Assembly (NCBI RefSeq): GCF_920987055.1
Contig: NZ_CAKLBX010000001.1
Location: forward strand, 2,590,501 to 2,654,500
Direction of reading: 5' to 3'
Origin: Novosphingobium sp. CECT 9465
GTDB taxonomy: Bacteria; Pseudomonadota; Alphaproteobacteria; Sphingomonadales; Sphingomonadaceae
Length of the DNA stretch: 64,000 bases
Shown piece by piece: positions 44,845-54,465 of this stretch. Position numbers and translations under genes: made by a program. Each line of letters begins with the position of its first letter. Position 1 is the stretch's first letter. Under the pieces are notes generated by a model. It was given only the letters and a program-made list of their open reading frames with translations, was not told the origin of the DNA and did no database searches.

Positions 44845-45750
44845 ATGAGAATAATGACCAATCGCTGGGATGGTTTCGATGAAGTGGTTGCAGTGGCCGA
44901 TGCGGGCACTTTCGTGGCTGCGGCAAAGCGGCTTGGCACATCGACATCGCACGTCAGCCGCGCGGTCGCCCGGCTTGAGCAGAGCCTTGGCGCGCAGTTC
45001 TTTCACCGTACCACCCGTGCGGTCAGCCTGACCGATACCGGACGCACGCTGGTCGACCAGTTCCGCCGCCTGATCGCCGAGCGCGATGAGGCCATCGCCA
45101 TGCTCGACCTGCAGGGCGAACCGCAGGGTCAGTTGCGCATCACCTGCCCGACCGCGCTTGGCGAGCGCTTCATCGCCCCGATCGTGCGCAGCTATGTGCA
45201 GGAATATCCGAAACTTTCGGTGGATCTCGATCTGACCAATCGCGTGGTCGAACTCGTTTCGGAAGGCTTCGATCTGGCCATCCGCACCGGCACCCTGCCC
45301 GACAGTCGCCTGATCCGAACCCAGATTGCCCTGCGCGGGATCGTGACCTGCGCGGCGCCGGCCTATCTCGCCGAAAACGGAACACCGCAAAGCGTGGATG
45401 ACATAACCCAGCACGAATGCATCATTGCCACGTCTGATGTCTGGCGATTTCGGAATGGAAACGAACCGGAATCGCTGCGGCCACGCGGGCGCTTGCGCTG
45501 CAACAGCGGTGCCGCGGTTTTCGAAGCAGCGCTGGCGGGCATGGGCCTGTGCCAGTTGCCCGAATTCTACGTCAACCGGGCCGTTGCCGAGGGGCAGCTT
45601 GTGGAAGTGCTCCAGCAGCACCGCCCGGACGATGACCCGATCTGGGCGGTCTATCCACAACGCCGTCACCTTCTGCCAAAGGTTCAGCGCCTTATCGATA
45701 CATTGCGCCGCGAATTGCCCGCTGCCCTGGTGCAGGGCTGCGTCAGCTGA
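44845..45750 (+). CDS. LysR family transcriptional regulator
   Basis: A 301-residue regulator with the N-terminal winged helix-turn-helix (FDEVVAVADAGTFVAAAKRLGTSTSHVSRAVARLEQ) and the effector domain of the GcvA/CrgA-like group (GQLRITCPTALGERFIAPIV, AALAGMGLCQLPEFYV). ATG at 44845 or 44854 may be the start. Divergent from frmA, so control of frmA is likely. It overlaps the convergent DUF983 gene by 8 nt at its 3' end. Confidence 0.92.
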   Translation: MRIMTNRWDGFDEVVAVADAGTFVAAAKRLGTSTSHVSRAVARLEQSLGAQFFHRTTRAVSLTDTGRTLVDQFRRLIAERDEAIAMLDLQGEPQGQLRITCPTALGERFIAPIVRSYVQEYPKLSVDLDLTNRVVELVSEGFDLAIRTGTLPDSRLIRTQIALRGIVTCAAPAYLAENGTPQSVDDITQHECIIATSDVWRFRNGNEPESLRPRGRLRCNSGAAVFEAALAGMGLCQLPEFYVNRAVAEGQLVEVLQQHRPDDDPIWAVYPQRRHLLPKVQRLIDTLRRELPAALVQGCVS

Positions 45751-46168
45751 CGCCCGCCTCGACCTTCCCCGCCCTGCCCGCAAATCCCTGCAATCCAAGC
45801 CACCATTGCAGTGCGATCACGCCGCCCTTGGCGGGTTGCAGGAAGGTGCCGAGCAACGCAACCGCCATGACCGCGACGATCAGCATCATCGCCCAGCCGG
45901 GCAGCGCGGTGTGCAAGCCCAGTTCGATGATGACCGGGGCCATGATGTGGCCCGTGAGCAGGATCGCGATGTAGGGCGGGAAATCATCCGCCGCGTGGAG
46001 CGTCCAGTTCTGGCTGCACAGGCGGCAGCGCTCGACCGGCTTCAGAAACTTTGCGAACAGGTGTGTCTCGCCACAACGGGGGCACTTGCCCCGGATGCCG
46101 CGCCACAGCGCCGCACCCAATCCTTGCGGGAGCATGGCGCGGTCGAGAGGCAGGGCTGCGTCGGGCAT
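45743..46168 (-). CDS. DUF983 family membrane protein (second copy)
   Basis: A 141-residue protein with the zinc-ribbon pair CPRCGETHLF and CRLCSQNW at about residues 30-58, then two membrane helices (PPYIAILLTGHIMAPVIIEL and WAMMLIVAVMAVALLGTFL), the same plan as the oxidase-linked DUF983 at 2578-2949 but clearly diverged. It lies 1 nt downstream of der, so it is probably in the der transcript. Function unknown. Confidence 0.88.
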   Translation of the reverse strand: MPDAALPLDRAMLPQGLGAALWRGIRGKCPRCGETHLFAKFLKPVERCRLCSQNWTLHAADDFPPYIAILLTGHIMAPVIIELGLHTALPGWAMMLIVAVMAVALLGTFLQPAKGGVIALQWWLGLQGFAGRAGKVEAGVS

Positions 46169-46169
46169 G

Positions 46170-47555
46170 TTACTTCGCGAACGGGTTCTTCGGGCTGCGC
46201 AGCGTCAGCCGGATCGGCACGGCATCGAAGCCGAGTTCACGGCGCATGCCGTTGATCAGGTAGCGCCGGTAGCTTTCGGGCAACTGGTCGAGCCGGGTGC
46301 CGAACAGGACAAAGCCGGGCGGGCGGGTCTTGGCCTGCGTGATGTAGCGCAGCTTGATGCGGCGGCCGCCGGGCGCGGGCGGCGGATTGGCGGCAAGCGC
46401 ATCATCGAACCAGCGGTTGAGCGCAGCGGTGGGCACACGCTTCGACCATGCGGCGCGGATTTCGAACGCGGCGGTGAGCATTTCGTCCAGCCCCTTTCCG
46501 GTGCGGCCCGAAATCGCCAGCAGCGGCACACCGCGCACTTGCGCGAGGCCATCTTCCAGCGCAGCGCGAATGCCCTGAAACAGGCCCGAAGGGTCCTCGG
46601 CAATATCCCACTTGTTGATCGCGATCATCAGCGCGCGACCTTCCTCAAGCACCATGGAGGCGATCTTGAGGTCCTGATGTTCCAGCCCGCGCGTGGCATC
46701 GAGCATAAGCACGACGACTTCGGCAAAGTCGATAGCGTGGCGCGCATCGGCGACCGACATCTTTTCCAGCTTGTCGACCACGTTGGCCTTCTTGCGCATG
46801 CCAGCCGTGTCGATCAGGCGCACCGGGCGATAGCCTTCGCGCTTGGGATCGAACCACTGCCAGTCGATCGCAATCGAATCACGCGTGATGCCCGCTTCCG
46901 GCCCGGTCAGCAGGCGATCTTCGCCCAGCAACCGGTTGATCAGCGTGGACTTGCCCGCGTTCGGGCGCCCGACGATGGCGAGCTTTAGGACGGATTCAGG
47001 ATCGAACTCCTCCTCGTCGTCCACCGAGGGAATGTCATCCTCGTCCGCTTCGGCCTGCTTCGCCTCGATATGCGGACGCAGCGCTTCGAACAGATCGGCA
47101 AGGCCCTGCCCATGTTCGGCAGAGAACGCGATGGGTTCGCCAAAGCCCAGGGAGAACGCATCGAAAATGCCGGGATCGCCCTGACGGCCCTCGGCCTTGT
47201 TGGCCATCAGCACGATGGGCACACGGTTTTGGCGCAGATAGCGGGCGATTTCCTCGTCCAGCGGGGTCACGCCAGCGCGCGCATCGATCACGAACAGCGC
47301 AACGTCGGCCCCGATCAGCGAAGCCTCGGTCTGCTTGCGCATCCGGCCCGGCAGCGTGGAGAGGTCTTCATCCTCCCAGCCCGCCGTATCGACGATGGTG
47401 AAATCGAGGCCGAGCAGCGTGGCATCGCCAAAGCGGCGGTCACGCGTGACGCCCGGCTGATCGTCGACCAGCGCGAGCTTCTTGCCGACGAGCCGGTTGA
47501 AAATGGTGGACTTGCCCACATTGGGGCGTCCGATAATGATAACCTGTGGGCGCAT
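46170..47555 (-). CDS. der: Ribosome-associated double GTPase Der (EngA)
   Basis: A 461-residue protein with two tandem GTPase domains: P-loops GRPNVGKSTIFNRLVGKK (residues ~8-25) and GRPNAGKSTLINRLLGED (~185-202), each with DTAG and NKxD motifs (DTAGWEDED, MANKAEG; DTAGMRKKA, INKWDIAED), then a C-terminal KH-like domain ending LRSPKNPFAK. It acts in 50S subunit maturation. An acidic insert (EADEDDIPSVDDEEEFD) separates the GTPase domains, as is usual in the family. Confidence 0.97.
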   Translation of the reverse strand: MRPQVIIIGRPNVGKSTIFNRLVGKKLALVDDQPGVTRDRRFGDATLLGLDFTIVDTAGWEDEDLSTLPGRMRKQTEASLIGADVALFVIDARAGVTPLDEEIARYLRQNRVPIVLMANKAEGRQGDPGIFDAFSLGFGEPIAFSAEHGQGLADLFEALRPHIEAKQAEADEDDIPSVDDEEEFDPESVLKLAIVGRPNAGKSTLINRLLGEDRLLTGPEAGITRDSIAIDWQWFDPKREGYRPVRLIDTAGMRKKANVVDKLEKMSVADARHAIDFAEVVVLMLDATRGLEHQDLKIASMVLEEGRALMIAINKWDIAEDPSGLFQGIRAALEDGLAQVRGVPLLAISGRTGKGLDEMLTAAFEIRAAWSKRVPTAALNRWFDDALAANPPPAPGGRRIKLRYITQAKTRPPGFVLFGTRLDQLPESYRRYLINGMRRELGFDAVPIRLTLRSPKNPFAK

Positions 47556-47679
47556 GGCTCTCCCGTGGCTGTTCCGGCGCGTGAACGCAAGGGCCGCTTT
47601 AAGTCCGGGAGTTTGATTAGTCCGCCATTAACCATTGGTATAAGGCTGGCCCTAACCCAAGCGGCAGATAATTGCCGGA

Positions 47680-48453
47680 ATGAGGGTCAAGATCATTTCA
47701 GCCGCCTTTGCATGTGGCCTCAGCCTGTCTGGCAGCGGAGCACTTGCCGCAGAAATCCGCGATTCCGGGCGTTACCGCGCGGTTTTGGACGCGGGCGGCG
47801 AATCCTTGCCGTATCTGCAATGTGTGCCTTACGCGCGCCAGATCAGCGGCATCCGCATTTATGGTGATGCGTTAACCTGGTGGGACCAGGCCGAAGGTCA
47901 ATATGCCCGCGGAAAGCGGCCCAAAGTGGGCGCGGTGATGAGCTTCCGCCCGCACGGCCGCATGGAACTGGGCCACGTTGCCGCCGTCAGCCGCGTGGTC
48001 GATTCGCGCACCGTGCTGCTGCGTCACGCCAACTGGTCCGCCATCGACGGGCGGCGCGGCCAGATCGAGAACGATGTGCGCGCAGTAGATGTATCTCCCG
48101 GCAACGACTGGAGCCAGGTTCGCGTGTGGTATGCGCCCATCGGCAATCTGGGCACGACGGCATGGCCGGTGAACGGGTTCATCTATCCCGACAAGCCCGG
48201 CCGGTCCGAACGGCTTGGCGTACTTGCCTCCTCCGGCGCGGAACCAAAGACCAAGGCTGCGGAAACACAATCATCGCGGATCGGTGCGGATTTCCTTCGG
48301 GGCATCCGGCCGGAAGTGGACGTGAAGCGCGCACCGGTACGCAGGCAACTGTCGTACAGCGCACCGAAGCCCGTCCAGCCCCGGCCCGCGCGGCTGAACC
48401 CATCGCTGACCGATGATCCGATCGGTCGGATCATCGCCAGCCGCACACGCTGA
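47680..48453 (+). CDS. Secreted CHAP domain protein
   Basis: A 257-residue precursor with a signal peptide (ending SGALAAE). The CHAP domain has the catalytic Cys in LPYLQCVPYARQISGI and the His in GRMELGHVAAVSRVVD, with DALTWWDQAEG between. CHAP domains are usually amidases or endopeptidases acting on peptidoglycan. The C-terminal ~100 residues are basic, Pro-rich and probably unstructured. Divergent from der. Confidence 0.9.
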   Translation: MRVKIISAAFACGLSLSGSGALAAEIRDSGRYRAVLDAGGESLPYLQCVPYARQISGIRIYGDALTWWDQAEGQYARGKRPKVGAVMSFRPHGRMELGHVAAVSRVVDSRTVLLRHANWSAIDGRRGQIENDVRAVDVSPGNDWSQVRVWYAPIGNLGTTAWPVNGFIYPDKPGRSERLGVLASSGAEPKTKAAETQSSRIGADFLRGIRPEVDVKRAPVRRQLSYSAPKPVQPRPARLNPSLTDDPIGRIIASRTR

Positions 48454-48466
48454 CTCATCCACAAAT

Positions 48467-48542
48467 CCCCGCGCAGGCGGACAGGTCCGGCATTTGCATC
48501 CGACGTCCGAAATGACGGCCTGAGGCCCCCGCCTGCGCGGGG
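48467..48542. repeat. Inverted repeat between convergent CHAP and mmsB genes
   Basis: CCCCGCGCAGGCGG (48467-48480) and CCGCCTGCGCGGGG (48529-48542) are perfectly complementary 14-mers enclosing 48 bp. The gap lies between two convergent genes, so it may end both transcripts, although no T run is present. Confidence 0.75.
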
Positions 48543-48559
48543 GCGCGGGATTGGCCGGA

Positions 48560-49429
48560 TTACAGCGTCTTGATGATGGCCGAGAAATCGATGCCGGCAT
48601 TGCCCGCTTCGGCGAAGGCTGCATAAAGTTCTGCGGCACGTTCACCCATCGGCACTTGCGCGCCGACATCCTTGGCCGCAGCCATGGCCAGCTTCATGTC
48701 CTTGAGCATCAGCCCGGTTGCAAACCCGCCCTGATAGCCGTTGTCTGCCGGGCTTTGCGGACCAACGCCGGGAACCGGGCAATAGGACGTCATCGACCAG
48801 CACTGGCCGGAGGCCTTGGACGAGATGTCATAAAAGGTCTGCAAGTCCAGCCCCAGCTTTTCGGCCATGGCGAAAGTCTCGCAAGTGGCGACCATCGATG
48901 CGCCGAGCAGCATGTTGTTGCAGATTTTCGCAGCCTGCCCCGCGCCACTCGCTCCGGCGTGAATCACCGCCTTGCCCATCGCGGCAAGAATTGGTTCTGC
49001 ACGTGCGAATGCTTCATCGCCGCCGCCGACCATGAACGTCAGCGTACCGCCGTTGGCCGCCGCGATCCCGCCCGAAACCGGCGCATCGACCATGGCATAG
49101 CCCGCGGCTTCGGCTGCGGAGGCAACATCGCGCGCGGTAGCGACGTCGATCGTCGAGCAATCTAGCAATACGGCCGAAGCAGGCGCCTGACCGATCACGT
49201 CCGCCGCATAGACAGACTTGACGATGGCCCCGTTGGGCAACATCGAAACGACCGCGTCTGCGCCCTGCACTGCATCCTTTACCGAAGTGTAAGTGGTGCA
49301 GCCGTTTTCCTTCGCCCGTTCGAGCGCCGCTTCGGCAAGGTCGAATGCGTGGACATCGTGACCTGCCTTGGCAAGGTTTGCAGCCATGCCGCCGCCCATG
49401 TTGCCCAGGCCGATAAATGCGATCTTCAT
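48560..49429 (-). CDS. mmsB: 3-hydroxyisobutyrate dehydrogenase
   Basis: A 289-residue beta-hydroxyacid dehydrogenase with the N-terminal NAD motif FIGLGNMGGGMAANLAKAGHD, substrate-binding DAPVSGGIAAANGGTLTFMV, and the catalytic Lys in GAGQAAKICNNMLLG. It oxidises 3-hydroxyisobutyrate to methylmalonate semialdehyde in valine breakdown. It is the last gene of the acyl-CoA dehydrogenase, hydrolase, hydratase, mmsB series, but separated from the hydratase by a repeat. mmsA is not here. Confidence 0.94.
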   Translation of the reverse strand: MKIAFIGLGNMGGGMAANLAKAGHDVHAFDLAEAALERAKENGCTTYTSVKDAVQGADAVVSMLPNGAIVKSVYAADVIGQAPASAVLLDCSTIDVATARDVASAAEAAGYAMVDAPVSGGIAAANGGTLTFMVGGGDEAFARAEPILAAMGKAVIHAGASGAGQAAKICNNMLLGASMVATCETFAMAEKLGLDLQTFYDISSKASGQCWSMTSYCPVPGVGPQSPADNGYQGGFATGLMLKDMKLAMAAAKDVGAQVPMGERAAELYAAFAEAGNAGIDFSAIIKTL

Positions 49430-49435
49430 GAGAAT

Positions 49436-49545
49436 CTCCCTCCCGCTTGCGGGATGGGCCGGGGAAGGCCCTCATCCCGCCTGGGTAAATGCCTTGGCGA
49501 GGGCAACACGCCCTCCCCTGCCCCCTCCCGCCAGACGGGAGGGGA
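49436..49545. repeat. Palindromic intergenic repeat between mmsB and the hydratase gene
   Basis: About 110 bp made of GGGCGTGTTG-type sequence with CTCCCGCTTGCGGGATGGGC at the left and CCTCCCGCCAGACGGGAGGG at the right; both ends are hairpins. It resembles the GC-rich palindromes elsewhere in the window but is not a close copy of those at 10120 or 19524. Confidence 0.65.
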
Positions 49546-49550
49546 ACGTG

Positions 49551-50333
49551 TTACTTGCCCGTCCAGACGCCGGGGCGCTTTTCGATGAAGGCCTTCATGC
49601 CTTCTGCCTTGTCTTCGGTCGCGGTCAGGATCTGGAAGGCGCGGCGTTCGAACAGCAGGCCCTGATCGAGCGTGGTCTCGAAGGCGGCATTGACCATTTC
49701 CTTGTTCACCTTCGCTGCCATCGGCGGCATCGCGGCAATGGCTTCGGCCGTCTTCAGTGCCTCGGCCACCAGATCCGCCAGCGGCACCACGCGGCTTACA
49801 AGACCTGAACGCTCAGCCTCGGCGGCGTCCATCATGCGCCCGGTCAGGCACATGTCCATGGCCTTGGCCTTGCCCACCGCGCGGGTCAGACGCTGCGATC
49901 CGCCCATGCCGGGGGCGACGCCCAGCTTGATTTCCGGCTGACCGAATTTTGCATTTTCCGAAGCGATGATGAAATCCGCCATCATCGCCAATTCGCACCC
50001 GCCGCCAAGGGCAAAGCCATTGACCGCCGCGATCCACGGCTTGCGCGTGGCCTTCACAAGGTGGCTGGTCCACTTGGAGAAGAAGTCTTCGTTGAAGAAA
50101 TCCGACGCGGGCTTGTCCGCCATTTCCTTGATGTCGGCACCTGCGGCAAAGGCTTTCTCGCCAGCCCCCGTCAGCACGGCGCAGCGCTGCGATGCGTCGG
50201 CCTCGAATGCGGCGAAGGCATCGATCAGGTCGGCCAGCACTTGCGAATTGAGGGCATTCAAGGACTGCGGGCGGTTAAGCGTGACGAGGGTGACAGCCCC
50301 CTTCTGCTCCACGAGAAGCGTTTCGTAGCTCAT
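49551..50333 (-). CDS. Enoyl-CoA hydratase
   Basis: A 260-residue crotonase-fold enzyme. Both catalytic glutamates are visible: [20 protein letters not shown] near residues 105-124 and [19 protein letters not shown]; the oxyanion-hole region [15 protein letters not shown] also fits. ATG at 50333 overlaps the upstream gene's stop (ATGA); a start four codons upstream lies within that gene. In the valine operon it would hydrate methacrylyl-CoA. Confidence 0.94.
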   Translation of the reverse strand: MSYETLLVEQKGAVTLVTLNRPQSLNALNSQVLADLIDAFAAFEADASQRCAVLTGAGEKAFAAGADIKEMADKPASDFFNEDFFSKWTSHLVKATRKPWIAAVNGFALGGGCELAMMADFIIASENAKFGQPEIKLGVAPGMGGSQRLTRAVGKAKAMDMCLTGRMMDAAEAERSGLVSRVVPLADLVAEALKTAEAIAAMPPMAAKVNKEMVNAAFETTLDQGLLFERRAFQILTATEDKAEGMKAFIEKRPGVWTGK

Positions 50334-51376
50334 AGCGGTTTCCATTCGTCAGTTGCGCCCAGCGGCGCGAAGATGGCATCGAGAAGTTCGTCGGTCACGC
50401 CTTCGGGCGTTGCAGGCGACCATTTGGGCGCGTTGTCCTTGTCAACGATCACCGCGCGGACGCCTTCGGCGAAATCGGGAAGCGTCAGTACGCGGGCGCT
50501 GATCCGGTATTCCATTGCCATGTTGGCGGCGAAATCGGGCAAGGCAAGGCTGGTGGCAAGCTGGCGCAGCGCGACCTTGCAGGTCTGCGGGCTTTTGGTG
50601 TGGAGCGTGGCGAGCGTAGCCTTGGCGAAATCCGACCCGTCCGCTTCAAGCGCGGCGAGGATGTCTTCATAACGGTTCGAGGCGAACAGGCGCTCGATAT
50701 CCTCTGCGTGGGCAGCAATCTTCGCTTCGGGCGGAACTGCGGAAAGCTCGCGCAGGATTGCCGCAACAGCGTCGGGATCGGCGGCAATGCGCGCTTTTGC
50801 CTGGGGCAGATTTTCTGCCGGAAGATAGTGCGTTGCAAGCCCGGCCCAGACGCATTCGGCGCCGTCCAGCCGCGCACCCGTCAGCGCCAGGTACTGCCCC
50901 ATCCGTCCCTTCAGGCGCGAAAGGAACCAGCCGCCACCGACATCGGGAAACAGGCCGATGCCGGTTTCAGGCATGGCAAAGCGTGTTGCCTCGGTAGCCA
51001 CGCGGAACGTGGAGGGGCCTGACAGGCCGACGCCGCCGCCCATGGTGATACCGTCCATGAAAGCGACAACCGGCTTGCCGTAAGTCATCAGCAGATGATT
51101 GAGCTGGTATTCGTCATGGAAGAACTTGCGGCCGCTCTCGCCGCCGTCGTTCAGTGCCGAATTGCGCAAATAGGCAATATCGCCGCCCGCGCAAAATCCC
51201 CGGCCTTCGGCGTGGTCGATCATTATCGCGCCGATTGCCGGATCGCTGCGCCATTCCTGCAATGCTGCGACCATCGTATGGACCATGCCAATCGTCAGCG
51301 CGTGAATGGCCTTGGGGCGATTGAGCGAAAGAATGCCCGCCGCACCGTCCCGCTTTACCAGAAGTTCGTCACTCAC
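50330..51376 (-). CDS. 3-hydroxyisobutyryl-CoA hydrolase
   Basis: A 348-residue crotonase-family protein with the HIBYL-CoA hydrolase features: [58 protein letters not shown] and the C-terminal [20 protein letters not shown]. It releases 3-hydroxyisobutyrate for MmsB. It overlaps the acyl-CoA dehydrogenase stop by 4 nt and the hydratase start by 4 nt, so all three are one transcription unit. Confidence 0.93.
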   Translation of the reverse strand: MSDELLVKRDGAAGILSLNRPKAIHALTIGMVHTMVAALQEWRSDPAIGAIMIDHAEGRGFCAGGDIAYLRNSALNDGGESGRKFFHDEYQLNHLLMTYGKPVVAFMDGITMGGGVGLSGPSTFRVATEATRFAMPETGIGLFPDVGGGWFLSRLKGRMGQYLALTGARLDGAECVWAGLATHYLPAENLPQAKARIAADPDAVAAILRELSAVPPEAKIAAHAEDIERLFASNRYEDILAALEADGSDFAKATLATLHTKSPQTCKVALRQLATSLALPDFAANMAMEYRISARVLTLPDFAEGVRAVIVDKDNAPKWSPATPEGVTDELLDAIFAPLGATDEWKPL

Positions 51377-52515
51377 TTCAGCAGGTCCCTTCCCACGATC
51401 ATCCGCATGACTTCGTTGGTTCCTTCAAGGATGCGATGAACGCGAAGATCGCGCCAGAAGCGTTCAATCGGGTAATCGCGCAGATAGCCGTAGCCCCCGA
51501 ACATCTGCAACGCGCGATCGACGATCGACGAGCCATTGTCGGTCGCCAGTTTCTTTGCCATCGCCGAAAAGCGCGTCTTGTCAGGCGCGCCTGACGTCAC
51601 CTTTGCTGCGGCAAGATAGAGCAGCGCACGCGACGCTTCGAGATCGGTCGCCATATCTGCCAGCTGGAACTGGGTATTCTGGAATTCGGCGATGGACTTG
51701 CCGAACTGGCGGCGATCCTTGACGTATTGCACCGCTTCATCAAGGCACCGTTGCGCACCGCCCAGCGAACAGGCGCCAATGTTCAGGCGGCCGCCATCAA
51801 GCCCCGCCATCGCAATCTTGAATCCGTCGCCCTCTTCACCAACGCGATTGGCCACCGGCACACGCGCATTGTCGAAGATCACCTGCGCGGTGGGGGAGGC
51901 GTTCCAGCCGAGCTTCTTTTCAGGCGCACCAAAGCTAACTCCGGGCGTGTCCCTGTCCACCACGAGACAGGATATGCCCTTGGCTCCATCATCGCCGGTG
52001 CGGACCATCACGACATAGACATCGTTCACGCCGCCACCGGAGATGAACTGCTTCGTGCCGTTCAGCACATAATCATCGCCATCGCGACGCGCCGACGTTC
52101 GAAGCGCGGCAGCATCGGAGCCTGATCCGGGTTCGGTCAGACAATAGCTTCCCATCAGGTCCATCGTGACGAGACCGGGCAAATAGCGCGCCTTGACCTC
52201 CGCCCCGCCAAACGCGTCGATCATCCAAGCAGCCATGTTATGGATCGAGATGAAGGCGCTCGTCGTAGGGCAGCCATAGGCCATGGCTTCCATGATCAGC
52301 GCCGATTCCAGGCGCCCCAGTCCGATTCCGCCAGATTCCTCGCTGACGTAGATCGCCGCAAAGCCGAGTTCGGCCGCCGCCTTCACCGTCTCGCGGGGAA
52401 AGGCATGTTCCTCATCCCACTGCGCAGCAAATGGCGTGATCGCATCGGCGGTAAATCGGCGCGCCATATCCTGGATGGCAATCTGGTCTTCAGTCAACGC
52501 GAACTGGTCGTTCAT
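51373..52515 (-). CDS. Acyl-CoA dehydrogenase, probable isobutyryl-CoA dehydrogenase
   Basis: A 380-residue FAD enzyme with family motifs YCLTEPGSGSDAAALRT, GKQFISGGGVND-type FAD/substrate loop, and QMFGGYGYLRDYPIERFWRD. The catalytic Glu is E in HRILEGTNEVMRMIVGR. ATG at 52515 has GGATGAGAG upstream and gives the family start MNDQFALTEDQ. First gene of the valine degradation operon; isobutyryl-CoA specificity is inferred from the following genes. Confidence 0.93.
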   Translation of the reverse strand: MNDQFALTEDQIAIQDMARRFTADAITPFAAQWDEEHAFPRETVKAAAELGFAAIYVSEESGGIGLGRLESALIMEAMAYGCPTTSAFISIHNMAAWMIDAFGGAEVKARYLPGLVTMDLMGSYCLTEPGSGSDAAALRTSARRDGDDYVLNGTKQFISGGGVNDVYVVMVRTGDDGAKGISCLVVDRDTPGVSFGAPEKKLGWNASPTAQVIFDNARVPVANRVGEEGDGFKIAMAGLDGGRLNIGACSLGGAQRCLDEAVQYVKDRRQFGKSIAEFQNTQFQLADMATDLEASRALLYLAAAKVTSGAPDKTRFSAMAKKLATDNGSSIVDRALQMFGGYGYLRDYPIERFWRDLRVHRILEGTNEVMRMIVGRDLLK

Positions 52516-52596
52516 GCTCTCATCCCGTCGCACGAATCAATCGTGCAGTTAAATTTGCAGGCGGCATTTTCCACGCCACCTGCCCCCTGTACAATG

Positions 52597-52899
52597 TCAT
52601 CCGCAGGAAATGCGAACGATTGTGTAATCGTCATCATAGCCGACGGTCAGCCGGTCGGCGCGAAAATCCATGGTGACCGCGCTGCGCGGCGGCACCCAGC
52701 GAAGTTTGCGGGCGCCGGTACGGCGCAAAAGCTCCACCCCCAGATCGGCCGTCGCCTTTTGCCCGACGCGGTCTTGCGCCGGTTCTGCCGCGCACGTGCC
52801 CTGAGGCGCGGCGGGCAAGCTTTCAGGCGGGGAACCCCGGTCTGCACAACCGGCCAATGTCATGACGGCGGCAAAGGCGATCAACAATCTGCTCACCAT
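52597..52899 (-). CDS. Peptidase inhibitor I78 family lipoprotein
   Basis: A 100-residue lipoprotein: signal VSRLLIAFAAVMTLAGC with lipobox Cys at about 18, then a domain ending AVTMDFRADRLTVGYDDDY and IVRISCG, the I78 elastase-inhibitor pattern (small alpha/beta fold, conserved DxRxDRL). ATG at 52899 is very close to GGGAGGA; GTG one codon later has better spacing. Likely periplasmic; target protease unknown. Confidence 0.85.
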   Translation of the reverse strand: MVSRLLIAFAAVMTLAGCADRGSPPESLPAAPQGTCAAEPAQDRVGQKATADLGVELLRRTGARKLRWVPPRSAVTMDFRADRLTVGYDDDYTIVRISCG

Positions 52900-52906
52900 T
52901 CCTCCC

Positions 52907-53401
52907 TCACTTGCAACGGCTGTACCGGCGCGGGCCTTGCGGGGCATCGTCGCCATATTCGGTAAGGATCAGCACCTTTCCGCCCTCGGCCAGTTCGAAC
53001 CGGGCATCGCGTTGCCATGCCATGCCCTCACCTTCGTAATCGAACGTCGCGCGCAAGGCATCGTCAGTGCTTTCACGAACAGTACCCAGTTCCGCGATGG
53101 ATTCGTAGAATTTCACCTCATCGTCGCGCACCGTCATCATGCCCTTGTTGTCACCCCGCGAAGGATCGCAATCGGCAGCATTCATGCCCCATGTGCCGCG
53201 CATCGCGGCAGGAAACACGTTCATGCCGGCACGCGATGCAGCTTCGCTTGCGCCGGGGGCTACGGGAGGAGCGAAAGCTTCGGATTCACTCACCATTGGT
53301 GCAAGCGACGGCGTCGCCGCGCCGGTCGGCTCCGGCGAAGGGTCCGAACAGGCAGCAAGCGCAAAAGGCGCGGCAAAAACGAACAGGTTGAAACGCGTCA
53401 T
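52907..53401 (-). CDS. Hypothetical lipoprotein
   Basis: A 164-residue protein from ATG at 53401 with a lipoprotein signal (MTRFNLFVFAAPFALAAC), a Pro/Ala/Ser-rich linker (about 20-50), and a domain with FPAAMRGTWGMNAADCDPSRGD and GMMTVRDDEVKFYES, ending in GPRRYSRCK. The GTWGMNAADCDP segment looks like a small lipocalin-like or DUF-type beta domain; I cannot name the family. It lies 7 nt before the I78 gene, probably co-transcribed. Confidence 0.75.
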   Translation of the reverse strand: MTRFNLFVFAAPFALAACSDPSPEPTGAATPSLAPMVSESEAFAPPVAPGASEAASRAGMNVFPAAMRGTWGMNAADCDPSRGDNKGMMTVRDDEVKFYESIAELGTVRESTDDALRATFDYEGEGMAWQRDARFELAEGGKVLILTEYGDDAPQGPRRYSRCK

Positions 53402-53553
53402 CGGGAAACTCCGGTGCGATTGGTAGATTTCCTGCCAACGCACGCCACGTCATTCCTTTCCTGTCAGCGCCTGATGCAGGCTCATGCGCCCATGGCGGAT
53501 TGCAGGCAACATGCGAATGTGCGACTTACACCTGCAATAATGCAGGACCTTGG

Positions 53554-54450
53554 ATGAAAATCGGTGACTGGAATGACTTTCAGGCTTTCCTCGCCGTAGC
53601 GCGGGCCGGCCAACTGGCGCGCGCATCTTCGGCCATGGGCGTGGATGCCACCACTGTTGGCCGTCGCCTGCGCCGCCTGGAGGCCAGAATCGGCGCCACA
53701 CTGTTCGAACAGACCCGCGAGGGGCAAATCCTGACCGAGGCGGGCGAGACCATGCTCGCCGAAGTCGAAGCAATGGAGCAGGCTGCCAGCCGCATCGATG
53801 AACAGGCTGCCGGCATCGCGGGGCCAACGGGCCTGTTGCGCGTCAGCCTCTCGGAAGGTCTGGCCAGCTGGATCGTTGCGCCGGTGCTGGGAAGCTTTAT
53901 CGAAACCAACCCGCGTCTCGTGGTCGATCTGGTCGCTTCGTCAGGCTTTCTCAGTCCTTCGAAGCGCGAGGCCGATCTGGCAGTCACGCTGTCACGCCCC
54001 CGCGCAGGACCTGTGATCGCGGGGAAACTGTCGGACTACAGTCTGCGTCTTTACGCCACGCCCGGCTATCTTTCGCAGAACGGCCTGCCGGACAAGCCGG
54101 GCGAACTCGCCACCGGGCACCGGCTGGTCGGCTATATCCCCGACCTGCTCTACGCGCCCGAACTGCGCTATCTGGCAGAGATCTGGCCGGACCTTTCGGC
54201 AACCGTGCGCTCTTCGTCGATCAATGCCCAGCATCGCCTGATCGCTGCGGGTGCAGGCATCGGCGTGCTGCCCTGCTTCGTCGGCGATTCCGACCCTGCG
54301 CTGGTGCCCGTCCTGCCCGACCGCCGCATCACCCGCTCGTTCTGGCTGGTGACTCACAAGGACACGCACAATCTTTCGCGGGTGCGCGCGTTCAAGGACT
54401 GGCTGACACAGCTTGTGGCGAACGAGCGCGAGCGGCTGTTACCGGCCTGA
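53554..54450 (+). CDS. LysR family transcriptional regulator
   Basis: A 298-residue regulator from ATG at 53554 (MKIGDWNDFQAFLAVARAGQ), with the helix-turn-helix RASSAMGVDATTVGRRLRRLEARIG and an effector-binding domain (GLLRVSLSEGLASWIVAPVL, INAQHRLIAAGAGIGVLPCF). The frame opens 18 codons upstream without family similarity. Divergent from the lipoprotein pair and convergent with DUF3297; target genes unknown. Confidence 0.92.
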   Translation: MKIGDWNDFQAFLAVARAGQLARASSAMGVDATTVGRRLRRLEARIGATLFEQTREGQILTEAGETMLAEVEAMEQAASRIDEQAAGIAGPTGLLRVSLSEGLASWIVAPVLGSFIETNPRLVVDLVASSGFLSPSKREADLAVTLSRPRAGPVIAGKLSDYSLRLYATPGYLSQNGLPDKPGELATGHRLVGYIPDLLYAPELRYLAEIWPDLSATVRSSSINAQHRLIAAGAGIGVLPCFVGDSDPALVPVLPDRRITRSFWLVTHKDTHNLSRVRAFKDWLTQLVANERERLLPA

Positions 54451-54465
54451 CCCGCGCTTTCCAGT

